A DNA stretch of 21,644 nucleotides from DATMNI01 sp035570275. Lineage in GTDB: Bacteria > Acidobacteriota > Terriglobia > Bryobacterales > Bryobacteraceae. Below are positions 7,601-14,018 of the stretch, piece by piece. The position numbers and the translations under genes were made by a program. The number at the start of each line of letters is the position of its first letter. The stretch's first letter is position 1. The notes beneath the pieces are model-generated. The model worked only from the letters and a program-made list of their open reading frames with translations, had not been told where the DNA came from and made no database searches. The DNA is taken from NCBI GenBank assembly GCA_035570275.1, contig DATMNI010000389.1:1-21644 (forward strand), given 5' to 3'.

Positions 7601-7604
7601 CATT

Positions 7605-7697
7605 GCCGATGTCCTCACAGTTCTTCATTCGTTCCACGGCGTCCAGCTGAAAGCCAACCGGGTACCGCTTCGATCGTTTGTTCGGTTTCTTTGCCAT
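7605..7697 (-). pseudogene. Transposase orfA N-terminal fragment (IS3-like)
   Basis: The ATG at 7697 begins about 30 residues with an IS3/IS911-type orfA N-terminal pattern: basic MAKKPNKRSKRYPVGFQLDA, then VERMKNCEDI, as in YxxEFKxxAVxRM. The match stops where the dispersed repeat begins near 7600. Upstream, the sequence GACAGTCCGGAGTTAGACAC (minus strand, 7721-7740) looks like an insertion-sequence end. The rest of the transposase is missing, so this is a dead remnant. The family name is by pattern only. Confidence 0.55.
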
Positions 7698-7765
7698 GAC
7701 ACTTCTCCATTAGATGAAAAGTGTCTAACTCCGGACTGTCTCAAATCGTGGGGGCAGTCCAATCG

Positions 7766-7851
7766 CCGCCGATGAACACCGATAAACGCGGATAAGCAAG
7801 GGAGTTTTCTTATCTTTGTTTTTATCCGCATTCATCGGCGTTCATCGGCGG
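7766..7851. repeat. 30-bp inverted repeat, long hairpin
   Basis: Arm 1 (7766-7795) starts CCGCCGATGAACACCGAT and ends GCGGATAA; arm 2 (7822-7851) is its reverse complement with about 3 mismatches in 30. The loop is 26 bases and T-rich (TTTTCTTATC). This CGATGAACGCCGATAA-type sequence is a dispersed hairpin that I know as common in soil-bacterial genomes. It does not encode a protein, although its minus strand produces a spurious short frame. Confidence 0.7.
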
Positions 7852-8033
7852 CCATATTTCTTCGTTTTACCCTTGGGCGGAGTCAAGCAATAAGCTGGTT
7901 GCGTCGCGTCAGGCGTCCGGGGGTGATCGGCTTGGAGTGTGGGATTCCAGAAAGGCAAGATTTCACGGTAGTGTAGGAGAGACCTTGTCGGCTACTCCGG
8001 TTTATCCCGGCGCACCGTATGTCCCACTGCTGG
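7852..8033. other. Gene-free stretch with one dispersed-repeat segment
   Basis: No supported gene. The only recognisable element is 7927-7967, TCGGCTTGGAG...AAAGGCAAGATTTCAC, which recurs in inverted orientation at 16525-16563 with a few differences. The remainder shows no clear promoter or terminator. Confidence 0.5.
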
Positions 8034-8507
8034 TTACCGGGCGATATCGCATCGGTGCCCGCCGGTGATTCGTATCAGATCGGCTGGCGTTACCAGCATC
8101 TGGCAGCCGCGAACCCCGGCGCTCACCGAGATCGCGTCCCACAAATCCGCGGTCTCATCAAGATAAAAGGGATAGGGTTTTCTCATCCCTACCGGCGACA
8201 CTCCACCGCGAATGTAGCCGGTAAGGCTGAGCACTTCCTTCACCGCCACCAACTCGACCTTCTTGTTTCCGCTGGCTGCGGCCAGCGATTTCAAGTCGAG
8301 TTCCGTATCGGCCGGAATCGACGCCACCACTACGCCCGTGCGGTCGCCCCGCGCCACCAGCGTTTTGAAAACCTGTCCGGCCGGCATCCCGATGGCCGCG
8401 GCTACGTGAGGCGCGCTGAGGTCGCCTGCGTCCACCGCGTACTCGCGCAGTTCATAGTGGATGCCGGCCTGCTCCAGAATCCTGACGGCGTTGGTTTTGC
8501 CAGCCAT
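8034..8507 (-). CDS. ybaK: Cys-tRNA(Pro)/aminoacyl-tRNA deacylase, YbaK/EbsC family
   Basis: A 157-residue YbaK-type editing enzyme that hydrolyses mischarged Cys-tRNA(Pro) in trans, in the cytoplasm. Family features are the early KTNAVRILEQAGI, the catalytic lysine in GQVFKTLV (K48), LKSLAAASGNKKVELV, and the GGVSPVGMRK loop (residues about 100-109) that shapes the substrate pocket, followed by FYLDETA and the C-terminal GCQMLVTPADLI. The length is normal. It lies 19 bases downstream of the modC stop on the same strand and may be read through from the mod transcript, but there is no functional link. Confidence 0.92.
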   Translation of the reverse strand: MAGKTNAVRILEQAGIHYELREYAVDAGDLSAPHVAAAIGMPAGQVFKTLVARGDRTGVVVASIPADTELDLKSLAAASGNKKVELVAVKEVLSLTGYIRGGVSPVGMRKPYPFYLDETADLWDAISVSAGVRGCQMLVTPADLIRITGGHRCDIAR

Positions 8508-8526
8508 GCCTTACAATCGTCTCCGT

Positions 8527-9696
8527 CTACGCCGCCACGTGTACCGACGTCGCTTTCACGATGGCACAGACCGCATCACCGGGGCTCAACTGCAACTCGC
8601 CGGCCGACTGAGCCGTCACCACCGCGACCAGCGGGAATCCGCAATCCAATTCGACGCGCGCCAACGGGCCTTCCAGAATGACGGATCGCACGCGGCCGGG
8701 CACCCGGTTGCGCGCGCTCGAGGTCTGCGCCAGGTCGCGAGTTAGCGCCACATCTTCGGCGCGAATGCAGGCGAAGACCTGGCCGCGCTCCGGAAACGGC
8801 TCGCCCGAAGCCTCGCGATACACGGCATCGATCTGATACACGGCATCGATCTGACACACGGCATCGATGCAGGCCAGGCGCCGGGCGCCCACCTCCAACG
8901 TGAGCAGGCCCCGCTCGCGACCCGCGATGCGCGCGGGCAGAACGTTTTCGACCCCTACGGACTCGGCCACCCGCGCATCCGCCGGGCGCCGGAATACCTC
9001 CTGTACCGGACCCGCCTGCCGAATCCGGCCATCGATCATCACGGCCATCCAATCGCCCAGAGCAATAGCCTCCATGCGGTCGTGCGTCACCACGATGGCC
9101 GGCACGCCGCTCTCGGTCAGCAAACGGCGCAGGTCATGGCGTACCCGCAGGCGCGTCAGCGCATCCAGGGCGGAGAGCGGCTCGTCCAGAAGCAGCAATG
9201 CGGGTTGCGCGGCCAGGGCGCGGGCCAACGCCACGCGCTGCTGCTGGCCGCCGGAGATGGCGCCGGGAAGGCGATCCGCGAATTCGGTAAGGCCAAAGGT
9301 GTCCAGAAGTTTGCGGGCCGCGTTGGTGGAACTGGATTGCCGGCCGGCGGCGTACGCCACGTTCTGGGCCACGGTGAGGTGAGGAAACAGCGCGTAATCC
9401 TGAAACAGGAAGCCGGCGCGGCGTTGTTGGGGCGCGAGCCACGTACCCTGCGCGGTGTCGCACCACGTGGCATCGCATCTGGTGGCATCTCCGGGACCGG
9501 CGCGGCTGAAAGTAATAAGGCCCTGGTCCGGACGTTCCAGGCCGGCCAGCAGCCGCAACAGTGTGGTCTTCCCGGAGCCCGATGGGCCGAACAGCACCGT
9601 AACCGGAGCTTCCGCCAGCGGGATGCGCAACTCCGCATCCAGCTCAAAACCGGACGGCAGCCGCTTCCTGCAGCGGCAGATCAGTTCGCCGGCCAT
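8527..9696 (-). CDS. modC: Molybdate ABC transporter ATP-binding protein
   Basis: Cytoplasmic ATPase that powers molybdate uptake with ModB. The 389 residues start at ATG 9696; an open frame continues far upstream but only shadows modB. Motifs: Walker A GPSGSGKT (37-44), Q-loop FLFQDYALFPHL, signature ISGGQQQRVALARAL (147-161), Walker B LLLLDEPLSALD (167-178), H-loop H205. A C-terminal MOP/TOBE molybdate-binding domain (about 328-389) begins RVPGRVRSVILEGPLARVEL. The gene overlaps the modB stop by 16 bases. Two in-frame tandem duplications are visible: DATRC/DATWC (9460-9489) between Walker A and the Q-loop, and an IDAV hexapeptide repeat (8817-8868) in the linker before the TOBE domain. Both sit in loops. 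Confidence 0.95.
   Translation of the reverse strand: MAGELICRCRKRLPSGFELDAELRIPLAEAPVTVLFGPSGSGKTTLLRLLAGLERPDQGLITFSRAGPGDATRCDATWCDTAQGTWLAPQQRRAGFLFQDYALFPHLTVAQNVAYAAGRQSSSTNAARKLLDTFGLTEFADRLPGAISGGQQQRVALARALAAQPALLLLDEPLSALDALTRLRVRHDLRRLLTESGVPAIVVTHDRMEAIALGDWMAVMIDGRIRQAGPVQEVFRRPADARVAESVGVENVLPARIAGRERGLLTLEVGARRLACIDAVCQIDAVYQIDAVYREASGEPFPERGQVFACIRAEDVALTRDLAQTSSARNRVPGRVRSVILEGPLARVELDCGFPLVAVVTAQSAGELQLSPGDAVCAIVKATSVHVAA
8817..8868 (-). repeat. 18-bp tandem repeat, about 2.9 copies, inside modC
   Basis: Plus-strand units GATACACGGCATCGATCT at 8817-8834 and 8835-8852 are identical; 8853-8868 (GACACACGGCATCGAT) has one change. They keep frame and encode the hexapeptide IDAV(C/Y)Q repeated in the linker between the nucleotide-binding and TOBE domains. 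Confidence 0.92.
9460..9489 (-). repeat. 15-bp tandem duplication inside modC
   Basis: Plus-strand GCACCACGTGGCATC (9460-9474) followed by GCATCTGGTGGCATC (9475-9489), 12 of 15 identical. In frame it encodes DATRC then DATWC between Walker A and the Q-loop of ModC. Confidence 0.75.
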
Positions 9697-10355
9697 ACCG
9701 CCCAAACCCGGCGCTGCAGAGCGTACGTCATCACCAGCACCGTGAACGAGACGCCGATCAGGAACACTGAGGTCCGGAGTGCCCCGCCGTAGTTCAGCGA
9801 CTGCACCTGGTCGTATATCGAAATCGAAACGGTACGTGTGACGCCCGGGATGTTGCCGCCCACCATCAGGACCACGCCGAATTCCCCCAACGTGTGGGCG
9901 AAGCTCAGGATGGCGCCGGTGGCTATGCCGGGCAGGGCCAGCGGTACGATCACCCGGCGAAACGTTTGCAGGCGCGAGATGCCGAGACACCAGGAGGCTT
10001 CCAGAAGCTTCCGGTCCACGGCGCCGAAGGCTGCGGCCACGGGTTGCACCGTGAAGGGCATGCTGTAGAGCACGGAGGCAATCAGCAAACCTTGGAACGA
10101 AAACGGCAGCGTGCCGCCGGTCACGCGGGCATAGAGCGCTCCCACCGGGCTGCGCGGCCCGATGGCCAGCAGCACATAGAACCCCAGCACGGTGGGCGGC
10201 AGGACCAGAGGCAGCGCCACCACGGCTTCCACCACAAACTTCCAGCGGCGCGGCGAATAGGTAAGCCAATAAGCCAGCGGCATACCGATTACCATCAGGA
10301 TTACGGTGGTGAAAAATGCCAGCCGAATGCTTAGCCAGATGGCTTGCCAATCCAT
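9681..10355 (-). CDS. modB: Molybdate ABC transporter permease
   Basis: Inner-membrane permease with about five hydrophobic segments, 224 residues from ATG 10355, which has GGGAATGAT before it; an in-frame ATG at 10370 lacks a site. The family signature is visible: WLTYSPRRW early, LVLPPTVLGFYVL, and the EAA loop that contacts ModC (EASWCLGISRLQTFRRVIVP, then LALPG). The later GEFGVVLMVGGNIPGVTRT is also typical of ModB. The stop lies inside the start of modC (16-base overlap), implying translational coupling. modA lies upstream. Confidence 0.94.
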   Translation of the reverse strand: MDWQAIWLSIRLAFFTTVILMVIGMPLAYWLTYSPRRWKFVVEAVVALPLVLPPTVLGFYVLLAIGPRSPVGALYARVTGGTLPFSFQGLLIASVLYSMPFTVQPVAAAFGAVDRKLLEASWCLGISRLQTFRRVIVPLALPGIATGAILSFAHTLGEFGVVLMVGGNIPGVTRTVSISIYDQVQSLNYGGALRTSVFLIGVSFTVLVMTYALQRRVWAVWPAN

Positions 10356-10365
10356 ATCATTCCCA

Positions 10366-10405
10366 ATCATTCGCCATCACGCGCCATCATTCGCCATCAT
10401 TCGCC
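10366..10405 (-). repeat. 10-bp tandem repeat (4 copies) spanning the modA stop
   Basis: ATCATTCGCC at 10366-10375, a variant ATCACGCGCC at 10376-10385, then ATCATTCGCC at 10386-10395 and 10396-10405. The modA stop codon (plus-strand TCA, 10397-10399) lies within the last unit, and the others fill the modA/modB gap. Confidence 0.88.
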
Positions 10406-11161
10406 CGGAAGGTAGAATCCGAATTGCTTGAGCACGCGCCGCCCCGCGGCGCCCAGAAGGAAAGCCCGGAATTCCGAAGCGGCCGGCGACGGCTTCAAGA
10501 TGATGCCGCCCTGCTCCAACTTCGGATAGGCCGCGATGGGAATCTCCCAATAGCGGCCGGCCGCGCGCACCGCGGGCGCCTGGGCTAATGAAAGCGCCAC
10601 GATCCCCACCTCGGCCGCGCCGCTCTCCACGAACTGCAAAGTTTGTGCGATGTTCTCACCCATCACAAGTTTCTTCTCGACCGTATCATACAAGCCCAGC
10701 CGGCGCAGCGCCGCCTCGGCCGCGCGGCCATAGGGGGCGTGCTGAGGATTGGCGATGGCCACGTGCCGCACCGCCGGGTCGCGCAAGGCCGTGGCGGGGT
10801 TGAGCGGCGAACCGGCGGGCACCCAAACCACGATCCGGCCCATGGCATAAATGAAAACCGAATCCGCCGCTCCGATGCCTTCGCCGGCAAGCTTGCGCGG
10901 GTACTCGACGTCGGCGGAGAGGAACACATCGAAGGGCGCCCGGTTGCGCAGTTGCGTGTAGAAGGTGCCGGAAGATCCATAGTTGATTCGCAACTCGACC
11001 TCGGGATGACCTGCACGAAACTCTCGGGTGACCTGCTCCAGGGCGAAGTTGAGATCGGCCGCCGCGGCGATCGTCAGCAAGCGCGAGGCCGGACGCGGAG
11101 CACAGGCCGCCCCGGTCAAAACTGCGCCGATCAGAGCAGCACGTAACGTATAAATGACCAT
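10397..11161 (-). CDS. modA: Molybdate-binding periplasmic protein
   Basis: Extracytoplasmic solute-binding protein that delivers molybdate to ModBC. I place the start at ATG 11161, with AAGGATGAC just upstream, giving 254 residues. The longer open frame upstream has no coding character. The N-terminus is a signal sequence (MVIYTLRAALIGAVLTGAAC). The cysteine at residue 20 could be lipidated, but the lipobox is weak. Family motifs: LTIAAAADLNFALEQV after the signal, YGSSGTFYTQL, PFDVFLSADVEYP, and later APYGRAAEAALRRLGLYD and GENIAQTLQFVESGAAEVGIVALSL, all typical of ModA ligand binding. The length is normal. Its last codons and stop lie in a 10-bp tandem repeat. Confidence 0.94.
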   Translation of the reverse strand: MVIYTLRAALIGAVLTGAACAPRPASRLLTIAAAADLNFALEQVTREFRAGHPEVELRINYGSSGTFYTQLRNRAPFDVFLSADVEYPRKLAGEGIGAADSVFIYAMGRIVVWVPAGSPLNPATALRDPAVRHVAIANPQHAPYGRAAEAALRRLGLYDTVEKKLVMGENIAQTLQFVESGAAEVGIVALSLAQAPAVRAAGRYWEIPIAAYPKLEQGGIILKPSPAASEFRAFLLGAAGRRVLKQFGFYLPGE

Positions 11162-11244
11162 GTCATCCTTAGGAGACAATAGCACGGGGCCGTTGCGGGG
11201 GCGCCAGCCGCCAACCCGTCTACGCGGCTGGGGTGCGTTCGCCC

Positions 11245-11292
11245 GCCGCCGTTCGCCTGCCACCATTCGCCGGCCGCCGTTCGCCTGCCACC
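11245..11292. repeat. 28-bp-period direct repeat upstream of modA
   Basis: GCCGCCGTTCGCCTGCCACC occurs at 11245-11264 and again at 11273-11292, 20 of 20 identical, with an 8-base spacer that itself contains TTCGCC. It lies between divergent modA and the csaA-like gene, so it could be regulatory or a simple tandem duplication. Confidence 0.85.
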
Positions 11293-11326
11293 CAAGACCG
11301 CTGACCCGCCCGGCTACGATGGTGAC

Positions 11327-11677
11327 ATGGCAGCGAACGTGAAGGCGGCGATTTCCATGGCGGTGCTGGAGCAGGTGGACATTCGGGTGGGAACCATCGA
11401 AGCGGTTGACGATGTGGCGGGGTCGGACCGCCTGCTGCTGTTGCGCGTCAACTTCGGCGACCATGTACGGCGGATCGTGGCAGGGATGAAAAAGGAGCGG
11501 GAGAACCCGCTGGAAGTGCTGGGGCGGCAGGCGCTGTTCGTAGTCAATCTGGAGCCGCGCCCGATCCGCGGGGTGGTCTCTGAGGGAATGCTGTTCGATA
11601 TCGGTTATGCCGATGGAGTGCGGCCGGTCCTGGCCGTGCCGGAAAGTCCGGTGCCGGACGGAACCCGAGCGGGATAA
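11327..11677 (+). CDS. CsaA-like tRNA-binding domain protein
   Basis: A 116-residue OB-fold protein of the Trbp111/CsaA/MetRS C-terminal type. The signature runs VDIRVGTIEAVDDVAGSDRL, then LRVNFGDHVRRIVAGMKKER, with PRPIRGVVSEGMLFDIG near the end. Members bind tRNA nonspecifically; CsaA was described as a chaperone. The protein has no signal peptide and its length is that of a stand-alone domain. The start is ATG 11327. Ile in GTIEAV and the SEGML motif sit at the usual positions. It ends 13 bases before tRNA-Ser, which lies on the other strand. Confidence 0.88.
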   Translation: MAANVKAAISMAVLEQVDIRVGTIEAVDDVAGSDRLLLLRVNFGDHVRRIVAGMKKERENPLEVLGRQALFVVNLEPRPIRGVVSEGMLFDIGYADGVRPVLAVPESPVPDGTRAG

Positions 11678-11690
11678 GCCGAAACGCGAC

Positions 11691-11780
11691 TGGCGGAGAG
11701 GGGGAGATTCGAACTCCCGTTACCCGTAAAGGTAAGCCCGCTTTCGAGGCGGGTGCGATCGACCACTCTGCCACCTCTCC
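11691..11780 (-). tRNA. tRNA-Ser (anticodon CGA)
   Basis: A 90-base cloverleaf read on the minus strand: acceptor stem GGAGAGG pairs with CCTCTCC, followed by an encoded G-CCA end at 11691-11694. The anticodon stem-loop is CCCGC-CTCGAAA-GCGGG, giving anticodon CGA, read as serine UCG. The T arm is CGGGAGTTCGAATCTCCC. The long extra arm of serine tRNAs is present (TTACCTTTACGGGTAA, between the anticodon and T arms). CCA is encoded. Confidence 0.94.
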
Positions 11781-11797
11781 GCGCGGTTTGCGCTTTC

Positions 11798-11803
11798 ATT
11801 ATA
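11798..11803 (-). promoter_or_regulatory. Extended -10 box for tRNA-Ser
   Basis: The minus strand reads TGGTATAAT at this position, a perfect -10 with the TG extension, 17 bases before the tRNA 5' end. An upstream TTGCGC lies 15 bases away, a short spacer for a -35. This is the natural promoter of the tRNA. Confidence 0.7.
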
Positions 11804-11856
11804 CCAACCGCGCCGGGCGCGCAACGGATCGTCATCACGTTTGAGAACGCCGATCT

Positions 11857-11945
11857 GCGGCGGGCGCAGAGCAGGAAGGATGAAAGTCGCCCGTGGCGCT
11901 ATGTGGGGCAGATTGTCAATCTGCGGCGGATTGGCAATCCGCCCG
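11857..11945 (+). repeat. Dispersed repeat, copy 2 (about 85 bp)
   Basis: Shares with 7511-7600 the arm GATGAAAGTCGCCCGTGGCG CTATGTGGGGCAG, here followed by two small hairpins: CAGATTGTCAATCTG and CGGATTGGCAATCCG. The second hairpin is a perfect 7-bp stem with one-base loop. It lies between tRNA-Ser and the regulator operon, where nothing else is encoded. Confidence 0.6.
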
Positions 11946-12053
11946 CCGGGAGTTGGCGCGCAGCCGAACTTCCACAAGCGACTTTCGAGAGTGGCGGCAG
12001 TAACAGGAGGAGGCGGAGCACTCGCGGCTGGAAAAGGGGAGTAGCGGAACGGC

Positions 12054-12821
12054 TTAGATCCCCAGGCGCTTCTTGAGTTCCTGCAGGCGTTCGCGGGCTA
12101 CCTGCAACGGGGTGCTCTTGGCATCCTTCAGGCGCAGCAGAGCTCTGCCGGCGAACCAGGCATCCAGTTCCTTGGCCCAGGCCAGGTTCACCAGGGTTCC
12201 CCGGTGGATGCGGCAGAAGTGTTTGGGGTCGAGCCGCTGCTCCAGGTCGGACACGGTGTGGTCCACAACGTAGTTCCTGGTTTCCGTAGCGGCGTAGGTC
12301 AGCTTATCCTGGGCGAAGAAGTGGGTGACCTGGGCGAGTTCCAGAATGTGGATGCGCTCGCCCAGGCGGGAGGTGATGCGTTCGGGATAATCGGCCGGCG
12401 GCGCGTGTCGCATGGCCTCGGCCAGTTGAGCCAGGATTCCCTTCCATTCCGGCGCCTCCGCCGGGTTTACCCGCAGGCGCTCGATTTTATCCAGCGCTCG
12501 CGCCAGGTGGCGTTCTTCAACCGGTTTGAGCAGGTAATCGATGGAATTGACCTCGAATGCCTGCAGCGCGTACTGGTCGTAGGCGGTGGTGAAGACCGTC
12601 AGCGGCTGAGGGTCGAGCATTCCCAACATCTCAAAGCCTGTCATTCCCGGCATCTGGATATCGAGGAACAGCACATCGGGTGGCTTTTCGGTCAGCGCCG
12701 CCAGGGCGTCCACGGGGTCGGTGCTGGTGCCGGCCACCGCAACGCGGCCGGTCTCTTCCAACATGCGCGCCAGGCGCTTGACCGCCAGCGGCTCGTCATC
12801 CACCACGAACGCGCGTATCAC
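12054..12821 (-). CDS. LytTR-family response regulator
   Basis: A transcriptional regulator of the LytR/AlgR type, 255 residues from GTG 12821 (IRAFVVDDEP). The receiver domain (1-115) shows D54 in LFLDIQMPG, the DDE acidic pair near residue 9, T79 and K99. The LytTR DNA-binding domain (about 145-250) contains NYVVDHTVSDLEQ, HFCRIHRGTLVNL and GRALLRLKD. I chose 12821 because family members start with (M)IRAxxVDDE; a 15-bp repeat adds GTG or ATG starts at 12833, 12836, 12848 and 12851. It directly follows the kinase stop, so it forms a two-component pair and acts on LytTR sites I cannot place. Confidence 0.93.
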   Translation of the reverse strand: MIRAFVVDDEPLAVKRLARMLEETGRVAVAGTSTDPVDALAALTEKPPDVLFLDIQMPGMTGFEMLGMLDPQPLTVFTTAYDQYALQAFEVNSIDYLLKPVEERHLARALDKIERLRVNPAEAPEWKGILAQLAEAMRHAPPADYPERITSRLGERIHILELAQVTHFFAQDKLTYAATETRNYVVDHTVSDLEQRLDPKHFCRIHRGTLVNLAWAKELDAWFAGRALLRLKDAKSTPLQVARERLQELKKRLGI

Positions 12822-12856
12822 ACCAGGTCCCATCACACCAGGCCCCATCACACCAG
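12817..12856 (-). repeat. 15-bp tandem repeat at kinase/regulator junction
   Basis: Plus-strand ATCACACCAGGTCCC (12817-12831), ATCACACCAGGCCCC (12832-12846) and the partial ATCACACCAG (12847-12856). Each unit reads GTGATG or GTGAT on the minus strand, so it multiplies start codons in the regulator frame; the kinase stop TGA (12848-12850) is also inside it. Confidence 0.9.
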
Positions 12857-13930
12857 CACCTTCTTCTGCGGAACCACCACGGACACGGTCATGCGGCCGT
12901 CACGCTGCGACAGTTCCAGGCCCCCGGCGCCATCGAAGAGCACCGCCAGGCGGTCCTGCAGAGTATCCAGCCCGTGGCCGTGCTTGAGCGCGTCCTTGTC
13001 GAACCCGGGCCCATCGTCGCTGACTTCCAGCAGCAGATGTTCCGCGCCCAACCGGGCCGTCACGCGGATTTCTCCGCCGAACCGGTTGCTCGAAACCGCA
13101 TGTTTGATGCAGTTTTCCACCAGCGTTTGCAGGGTCATGGGCGGGACCTCAAGTTCGCCGATTCCATCCGGCACGTCCACCGTGTAGCGCAACCGGTCGC
13201 CGAAGCGCGTCTTCTCGATCTCCAGGTAGTCTTGTACCACGCGCATCTCATGCCGCAACGGGACCAGCCGGCGCGCGCTGGAATCGAGCGAGTAGCGCAG
13301 CAGCGCCGCCAGGCGTTCCACAGTCCGTTCCGCCAGGCCGGGGTCCTCACGGATCAGGGCGCTGATGGAGTTCAGGGTGTTAAACAGGAAGTGCGGATGG
13401 ATGCGCGATTCCAGCGAGGAGAGCCTGGCTTCGGTGGCCAGTTTGCGCGATCGTTCCTCTTCCAATTGCCGGGTGCGGAGTTCGAGATTGGCGGCGTGGA
13501 GCCGATGCGTCAGCATCTCAAATGCCGTGATCATGGTGCCGAGCACCAGGTTTATGGTAATGGCGATTCTCAGGCTGCCGAGGTATTGCGGCCAGAATTC
13601 CTCTGGCCGCACCCAATGCAGAGCGACTAGAATCAGGCCGGCTGGAAACGCGCCGATCACGGCCAGCGATACAAAAGTTAAAGCTAAAGCGGGAATTTGG
13701 TACAGCCGTGGAAAAGCGGAGATGCGGGCCGCCACGCGCCCCACCAACAAAAAGCACAGGGTTCCGATGCAGTGGGCGTAGACCAGTCCGAACTTGAAGT
13801 GTATCAGCAGGTCCTGAGGCCCGGTGCTCAGCCGGAAAAGGAACATCAATGATGCCGGGATGGCGGCGCCTGCGGTGTCCACTAACAGCACCAGGAGCAC
13901 CTTGCGAACGTGTTTCATCACGCCTTTCAT
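12848..13930 (-). CDS. LytS/YehU-type sensor histidine kinase
   Basis: Membrane-bound kinase, 360 residues from ATG 13930; an internal ATG at 13918 has a better ribosome-binding context (AAAGG five bases before it), so the start is uncertain. Four hydrophobic segments cover about residues 8-140 (VLLVLLVDTAG, FGLVYAHCIGTLCFLLVG, ALALTFVSLAVIGAF, ITINLVLGTMI). The coiled region 140-170 leads to the His_kinase domain with conserved ESRIHPHFLFNTLN (phospho-acceptor H180). ATPase motifs: ENCIKHA (N box), SDDGPGFD (G box), GHGLDTLQDRL. It precedes and overlaps the LytTR regulator. The stimulus is unknown. A much longer open frame upstream is a shadow. Confidence 0.92.
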   Translation of the reverse strand: MKGVMKHVRKVLLVLLVDTAGAAIPASLMFLFRLSTGPQDLLIHFKFGLVYAHCIGTLCFLLVGRVAARISAFPRLYQIPALALTFVSLAVIGAFPAGLILVALHWVRPEEFWPQYLGSLRIAITINLVLGTMITAFEMLTHRLHAANLELRTRQLEEERSRKLATEARLSSLESRIHPHFLFNTLNSISALIREDPGLAERTVERLAALLRYSLDSSARRLVPLRHEMRVVQDYLEIEKTRFGDRLRYTVDVPDGIGELEVPPMTLQTLVENCIKHAVSSNRFGGEIRVTARLGAEHLLLEVSDDGPGFDKDALKHGHGLDTLQDRLAVLFDGAGGLELSQRDGRMTVSVVVPQKKVLV

Positions 13931-14018
13931 GTTAGTGCGCCAGGGGTGCGGTTTCGAGGATTTCCGACGAAACGGGCCAGGACCGGATGAAGCCGGGCCG
14001 CGGGCGGACGAGCGGGCA

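Noticed and set aside
8817..8868. A CRISPR-like array in modC
   Set aside because: The units are adjacent with no spacers and are translated in frame; no other direct-repeat array in the window has spacer structure.
8527..10350. One 607-codon minus frame joining modB and modC
   Set aside because: The first third is a shadow of modB in another frame. ModC has its own ATG at 9696 and full motifs, and modB ends normally, so it is not a fusion.
11544..11977. Small minus frames across tRNA-Ser
   Set aside because: They only read through the tRNA and repeat, a common artefact.
12204..13187. 327-codon plus frame across the kinase and regulator
   Set aside because: It is opposite to two genes with all expected motifs; high GC content makes such open frames common.
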